Positions 60,901 through 64,000 of a stretch of DNA of 64,000 nucleotides are shown here, piece after piece (position 1 is the stretch's first letter; every line of letters starts with the position of its first letter). The stretch is taken from contig NC_083656.1 in NCBI RefSeq assembly GCF_963576545.1, positions 10,130,346-10,194,345 on the forward strand. Reading direction: 5' to 3'. Under the pieces are notes generated by a model, which was given only the letters and a program-made list of their open reading frames with translations, ran no database searches and was not told where the DNA came from. The DNA is from Limanda limanda (Eukaryota; Chordata; Actinopteri; Pleuronectiformes; Pleuronectidae). A program made the translations under genes and the position numbers.

Positions 60901-63224
60901 AACCACTAAACTTAAAGGTTCTGAAAACCGATATTTTTGAAGCATCATGATTCACAGCTGAGACACTGGATCCAAATTACATCAAAAGCCCAAAGATGGT
61001 GGCACCTGTATCCAGGATGTTTTCACTTCATATTTATACCACAGACAAGATGTCGCCCATCTTTATATACAGAGTATGATTCGAAGTAGACAGGGCTCAG
61101 TTTGGGCTGGTGTTGCCAAACCCCTCTTAATCAAATAAGCTCAAATCAACTATGACGCTACCATTACATTACATTCATCCAAAACCATTCCCATTAAGTC
61201 AATCCAACGTCAGCAGTACTACCCTCATATAAACCCTCATGTATAGTACCATATGTTTTTAATTATATCTATGTGCAGTGTGTAGAAGAAAATCACACTT
61301 ACACAAAATGTGTACGATAAATACAAATGAGCCGCTACACATACATCATCTGATTGTCTCTTTTTCCTCCTGTCAGGTGGCGCTGCAGAAGGTTTATAAT
61401 TTTGCCACCTCCAACATCTTCGAGACATGCGTGTCCGGCAGGATGGTGGCCGACATGTGTCGAGCTGCAGCAAAGGTAGGAATGTGTCATCGTTGGAGAT
61501 TTTAATTTACAGTTGTCCGAGGAAGTTGTAATTTAGCCATTTTAGAGGAATCGGTCCCTAATGATGTGATTTTCAGCTGTTTTTGCTTGTGTACCTAAAT
61601 AATGGGTTTGTGTCTGTACTTGCAGTGTCATCCCGCTGAGTCTCTCAGTCTGTTCGTCCCTCACTGCTGCAGCGTCATTTACCAGATTACTGACAGTCAG
61701 TACCACATTGTGTGTGTGTGTGTAGTAATAGACATTGTGTTTGCACAAAGTCTTAATGAGCTTTGAACGAGTTCATTCAAAACTTCATTCCCTGCTAAAT
61801 GAAACCAAATGTTTTAAAGATAAATCTTCATTCTTGTGATTTTAACACATTATCAGATCACAGCGATCTCATAACAATTAGGAGCCTTATTAGTCGCAGT
61901 GTGAAGTCAAGAGAGGAGCAAAAAATCTGTAGTTTTTTTTGGTCCGTTTGTATTTGCTGGTGATTAAACAAGCCAAAGTAGCTTTTTAGCAGGTGAAGTG
62001 TGAGGCAAGATTGAACGAAAATAAGTGTCACACAATTATGGAGGTACTGCACTTAATAATATCATTTATGTATTCATGTACACCAAACGATCAATCCAAC
62101 AATCCAATGTGTGTAAATTGCAACAAAAGAAAATCAATATGATAAAAAATACAACTACGCTAGCAACTGCATGAGGCTATCCAGAAGTTGTAGACTGATC
62201 TATTTTGAGCACAATGCTAACGTTATCATGCTAACATGCTTGCAGAACACTGCAAACATGTCTATAAACCAAACTCAGCACAGGCTGATGGGAATGTAAT
62301 TTTGCAGGTTTTTGGTCATGTAACATTTTTTAATAAAAATAGAATGTTATCATCATAGTTATTACATTTCATCCTAGTCCATCCATTATTTGTTGACATG
62401 TTCCAGTCAGGACCTGTGTGTGTGTCTGTGTGTTTGTGTAGATGAGGACTTGCAGAGTGAAGATGAGCTGGATAAGGAGCTGTTGTGGAATCTCCAGTTA
62501 CTCTCTGAGGTGAGACGAGGATCTATCACGTCCCAAGAGCTTCAACACTCCAAGAAATATTCCACCTAATAACTCTGGTTTTAAATTCAAATATTATTTA
62601 TTCTAGAATAGTGGCGTCCACATATTTACCTGATTCCTTCACAAATCAAATAACTTGAAGAATATATCTTTACTAGAACTGTAGAGATTTACCTCTTCCC
62701 TTAGTTGAAGGTGTCAACAGACACTTCTGTTTGTTTTTTCAGAATAAGACTATAATTGTGATGCTGTGTGAGAAAAAAAAAAGATGACTCAAAGACACTT
62801 TTTGCAGCGTGCACCCTACACGCTCGTAAATATCAAAGAGCTTTGTCGTTAACCAGAACATATTGATACCCTCTCTGTTTTGTTTTATTACTCCTGGGAG
62901 CTCCACGCGAGTGGGAGTGAGCCAGATGCTGTGATTTACTGGAGAACTTCAATATTTAAGACACAGCTCTCCTCTGAATTGCCTGTGTCTCGTGTGTGTG
63001 TGTGTGTGTGTTGTGTTTAGGTTGCCCGTGTGGATGGTGAACAGCTGTTAAAATACCAGGGGGACCTGGAGCGGATCCTTGGTGTATGCGTGCGCCGGCG
63101 CTGTAAACAGGCTTACACTTTCGCCTGCAGTCTGCTGGAGCACACATTCCGGTCGCTGTCCCTCATCTATCCCACCGAGTACCGCAGCACCTCTGGAGGC
63201 TTTGATACTGACCTCACTATACGG
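46744..63224 (+). CDS. psme4: proteasome activator complex subunit 4 (PA200), 5' part
   Basis: PA200 is a nuclear HEAT-repeat solenoid that caps the 20S proteasome, opens its gate and favours acetylated histones. The called exons are 46744-46937, 47963-48103, 52352-52468, 53655-53699, 53887-54036, 54698-54761, 55499-55573, 55697-55819, 56693-56785, 57069-57247, 58095-58181, 58780-58966, 59353-59442, 60389-60453, 60604-60754, 61377-61475, 61626-61695, 62442-62509 and 63021-63224. All have GT-AG borders and compatible phases, giving 734 residues of roughly 1,840. Diagnostic stretches are [73 protein letters not shown] and [15 protein letters not shown] [17 protein letters not shown]. The remaining exons, including the bromodomain-like region and the C-terminal tail that contacts the proteasome, lie beyond the window. 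The start is the first ATG in the exon. Sequence upstream of it is also open, so an earlier coding exon is possible. psme4a and psme4b cannot be told apart. Confidence 0.94.
46938..47962 (+). other. psme4 intron 1
   Basis: 1 kb of AT-rich sequence between TTCTC|GTAAGT and CCTCCAG|GTTTC. Purine-rich around 47510-47590. No repeat family or RNA gene is recognised. Confidence 0.75.
48190..48475 (+). mobile_element. LINE 3' end (reverse-transcriptase ORF C-terminus)
   Basis: The + strand reads 'tgaggtggttcaggcgtctg', 'atcatgctggagggattata' and 'tggatcccccaggagtagct', then 'ctggaggatgaggcagggga'. Its translation ([30 protein letters not shown]-stop-LEDEAGE) matches the C-terminal end of a common fish non-LTR retrotransposon protein, with a premature stop. 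It lies in psme4 intron 2 and is a dead 5'-truncated fragment. Confidence 0.75.
49006..49992 (-). mobile_element. degraded IS630/Tc1-mariner-type transposon
   Basis: Its ends are inverted repeats: ACAGTTTTTCACAATTGTTA from 49006, and ACAGTTTTTCTCAGTTGTTA on the opposite strand from 49992. They match at 24 of 26 positions through the shared ACACAC. Inside, on the - strand between about 49820 and 49570, a transposase N-terminal part can be read. It gives [20 protein letters not shown], then a TGA stop, then [20 protein letters not shown] and VPFDRNT. A frame shift follows and reading resumes as [11 protein letters not shown]. This is the helix-turn-helix region of fish IS630-like transposases. 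The DDE catalytic domain is missing, so the copy is inactive. Confidence 0.85.
49606..49818 (-). pseudogene. transposase fragment (HTH region), disrupted
   Basis: The coding remnant inside the element at 49006-49992 has one in-frame TGA after DHATF and one frameshift after RNTD. Only the DNA-binding/linker portion is left, with no DDE motif. It reads in the opposite direction to psme4. Confidence 0.75.
49993..52351 (+). other. remainder of psme4 intron 2
   Basis: 2.3 kb of AT-rich sequence with no recognised repeat or exon. Open frames at 51374-51754 (+) and 49826-50146 (-) carry no known motif and lack splice support. Confidence 0.6.
54769..54908. repeat. (CA)n microsatellite in psme4 intron 6
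   Basis: About 70 units with a few substitutions, starting 7 bases after the exon 6 donor (GAAGGG|GTGAGA). A shorter TG tract at 54598-54622 lies in the intron before. Confidence 0.95.
55820..56692 (+). other. psme4 intron 8
   Basis: 0.9 kb with no recognised repeat. Two overlapping - strand frames (56172-56557) show no homology. Confidence 0.6.
59771..60065. repeat. nested dispersed repeats in psme4 intron 13
   Basis: The outer element starts 'taaaggagacatattatgct' and resumes with 'ctgctcttatgttcagaaat', 'atactgtccatcgctacagc' and 'ctgagctctttggtttagct'. Both halves are familiar from one teleost repeat. Between them, at about 59801-59930, sits a fragment starting 'agggcccgagcacctccggt', with 'aggccctattgaaattgaaa' and 'cccatgctcaaaaag'. 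This is the head of another, very common fish repeat with 'gggcccgagcac' ends. The order implies that the second inserted into the first. Confidence 0.6.
62205..62325 (+). repeat. dispersed 'gctaacatgct' teleost repeat, copy 2
   Basis: It contains 'aatgctaacgttatcatgct', 'aacatgcttgcag', 'ggctgatgggaatgtaattt' and 'tgcaggtttttggtcatg'. These recall the 3' half of the repeat family noted at 1040-1195. It lies in psme4 intron 17. Confidence 0.6.
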
Positions 63225-64000
63225 GTACACACACACACACACACACACACTATTGCATGGCTTTACTGCACCAAAGGCTGTTGCTTTAAGACACAAAACA
63301 ACAATCACCATTGTTTTATCCTACAAACTTTAGTTAAATCTTGTTCTGTGTTTCTAACTACACAGTTTCAGCTCCTGCTTATTTTCTAACCTCCCTGATC
63401 ATCATTACAGTTATCACAGTATCAAGTCAGTGACAGGAAACACTTAAGTTTTCGAGGAAATGTAAAAAGTAAAATTAGAATCATCATCAGCAGTTTAATT
63501 AAATAGGATGGTAATTGCATTGCAATTTCAACTTCCATGAAGACTATTAAAAAGCGTTTATCAACCTGAGGTCAAATGGCTGCACTGCTGGACCGAACTG
63601 CACATGAGCTAATACTAGTCACTATCTACAGCCCGTTTTACACAGGCTGGTCAAAGTGGGAATGTTGTACCTTTTATTCTGCTTTGTCTCTCTGTGTAAA
63701 AGGTATGAACGTGGATTTAGAAAAGAGTTGATGGTCTGCCTTTATGCCAACAGTCACAGATCTAAATGTGTGACAGGACCACAGATTGTTTATAAAGACG
63801 GACATCCTGACAGCTGAAGCAAGATCATCTTGATCGCCCCCTAATGGCAGGTGGCAGAAGGCAATAGGTCATAAATACTGGTCTCCTCCATGTTAGCAGA
63901 TAAGACATGGATCAAACTGAAAAGTGACACAACATGTTCATTGGGATATTTTAGGTAGCTGTGTACATGTGTTTCAAATAATCCGACACCAGGAGATGAA
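63225..64000 (+). other. psme4 intron 19, running off the window
   Basis: It starts with a (CA)n tract just after the donor CGG|GTACAC (63225-63251). Apart from the repeat at 63772-63920, nothing is recognised up to the window end. Confidence 0.7.
63772..63920 (-). repeat. 'aacatggaggaggca' dispersed repeat, reversed copy
   Basis: On the + strand it reads 'cgccccctaatggcaggtgg', 'ggtcataaatactggtctcc' and 'tcctccatgttagcagataa'. This is the reverse complement of the 'ctaacatggaggag ... ggtttatgacc ... ccaccagggggcga' core of copies A-C. Confidence 0.6.

Overview
The window looks like chromosomal DNA from a ray-finned fish, probably a spiny-rayed (percomorph) teleost. The evidence is short introns with canonical vertebrate splice signals, very abundant CA/TG and CT microsatellites, several repeat families that I recognise as teleost-typical, and coding exons that align by eye to vertebrate proteins. 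The species and chromosome cannot be named from the sequence alone.

Four protein-coding genes are supported. (1) An ectonucleoside triphosphate diphosphohydrolase (entpd1/CD39-like) lies on the + strand, with coding exons from 19652 to 26835. A possible first coding exon sits 10 kb upstream at 9546-9561, and a poly(A) signal is at 27226. (2) A TWIK-type two-pore potassium channel (kcnk1-like) lies on the - strand, three coding exons, 32730 to 28231, convergent with entpd1. (3) A subgroup-A (THBS1/THBS2-like) thrombospondin lies on the - strand, 19 exons, 44032 to about 34757. Its signal-peptide exon is followed directly by the coiled-coil exon, so the N-terminal laminin-G-like (TSPN) domain is absent. 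(4) The first 19 recognisable coding exons of psme4 (proteasome activator PA200) lie on the + strand from 46744. They run off the window with about 734 of roughly 1,840 residues encoded.

Layout: 1-9.5 kb is gene-poor and holds a clean hAT-type element at 7150-7880 with an 8-bp target-site duplication. 9.5-19.6 kb is the putative first intron or upstream region of entpd1, with several dispersed repeats. 19.6-27.2 kb is entpd1, 28.2-32.7 kb is kcnk1, and 32.9-33.5 kb is a tandemly duplicated block containing TG microsatellites just upstream of kcnk1. 34.7-44.0 kb is the thrombospondin. 44.0-46.7 kb is the divergent spacer between the thrombospondin and psme4, and 46.7 kb to the end is psme4. 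psme4 intron 2 carries a degraded IS630/Tc1-mariner-type transposon (49006-49992) with matching 26-bp terminal inverted repeats, plus the 3' end of a LINE.

The four genes have unrelated jobs: extracellular ATP/ADP hydrolysis, background K+ conductance, matricellular adhesion signalling, and proteasome activation. Nothing suggests an operon-like or co-functional cluster. The points most worth a second look are the TSPN-less thrombospondin with a triplet-repeat-encoded Ser/Asp/Gly linker and two GC-AG introns, and the NTPDase with a shortened loop before ACR4 at a stop-free 108-nt intron. The two intact-ended DNA transposons are also worth checking. I did not find a convincing novel multi-gene system.
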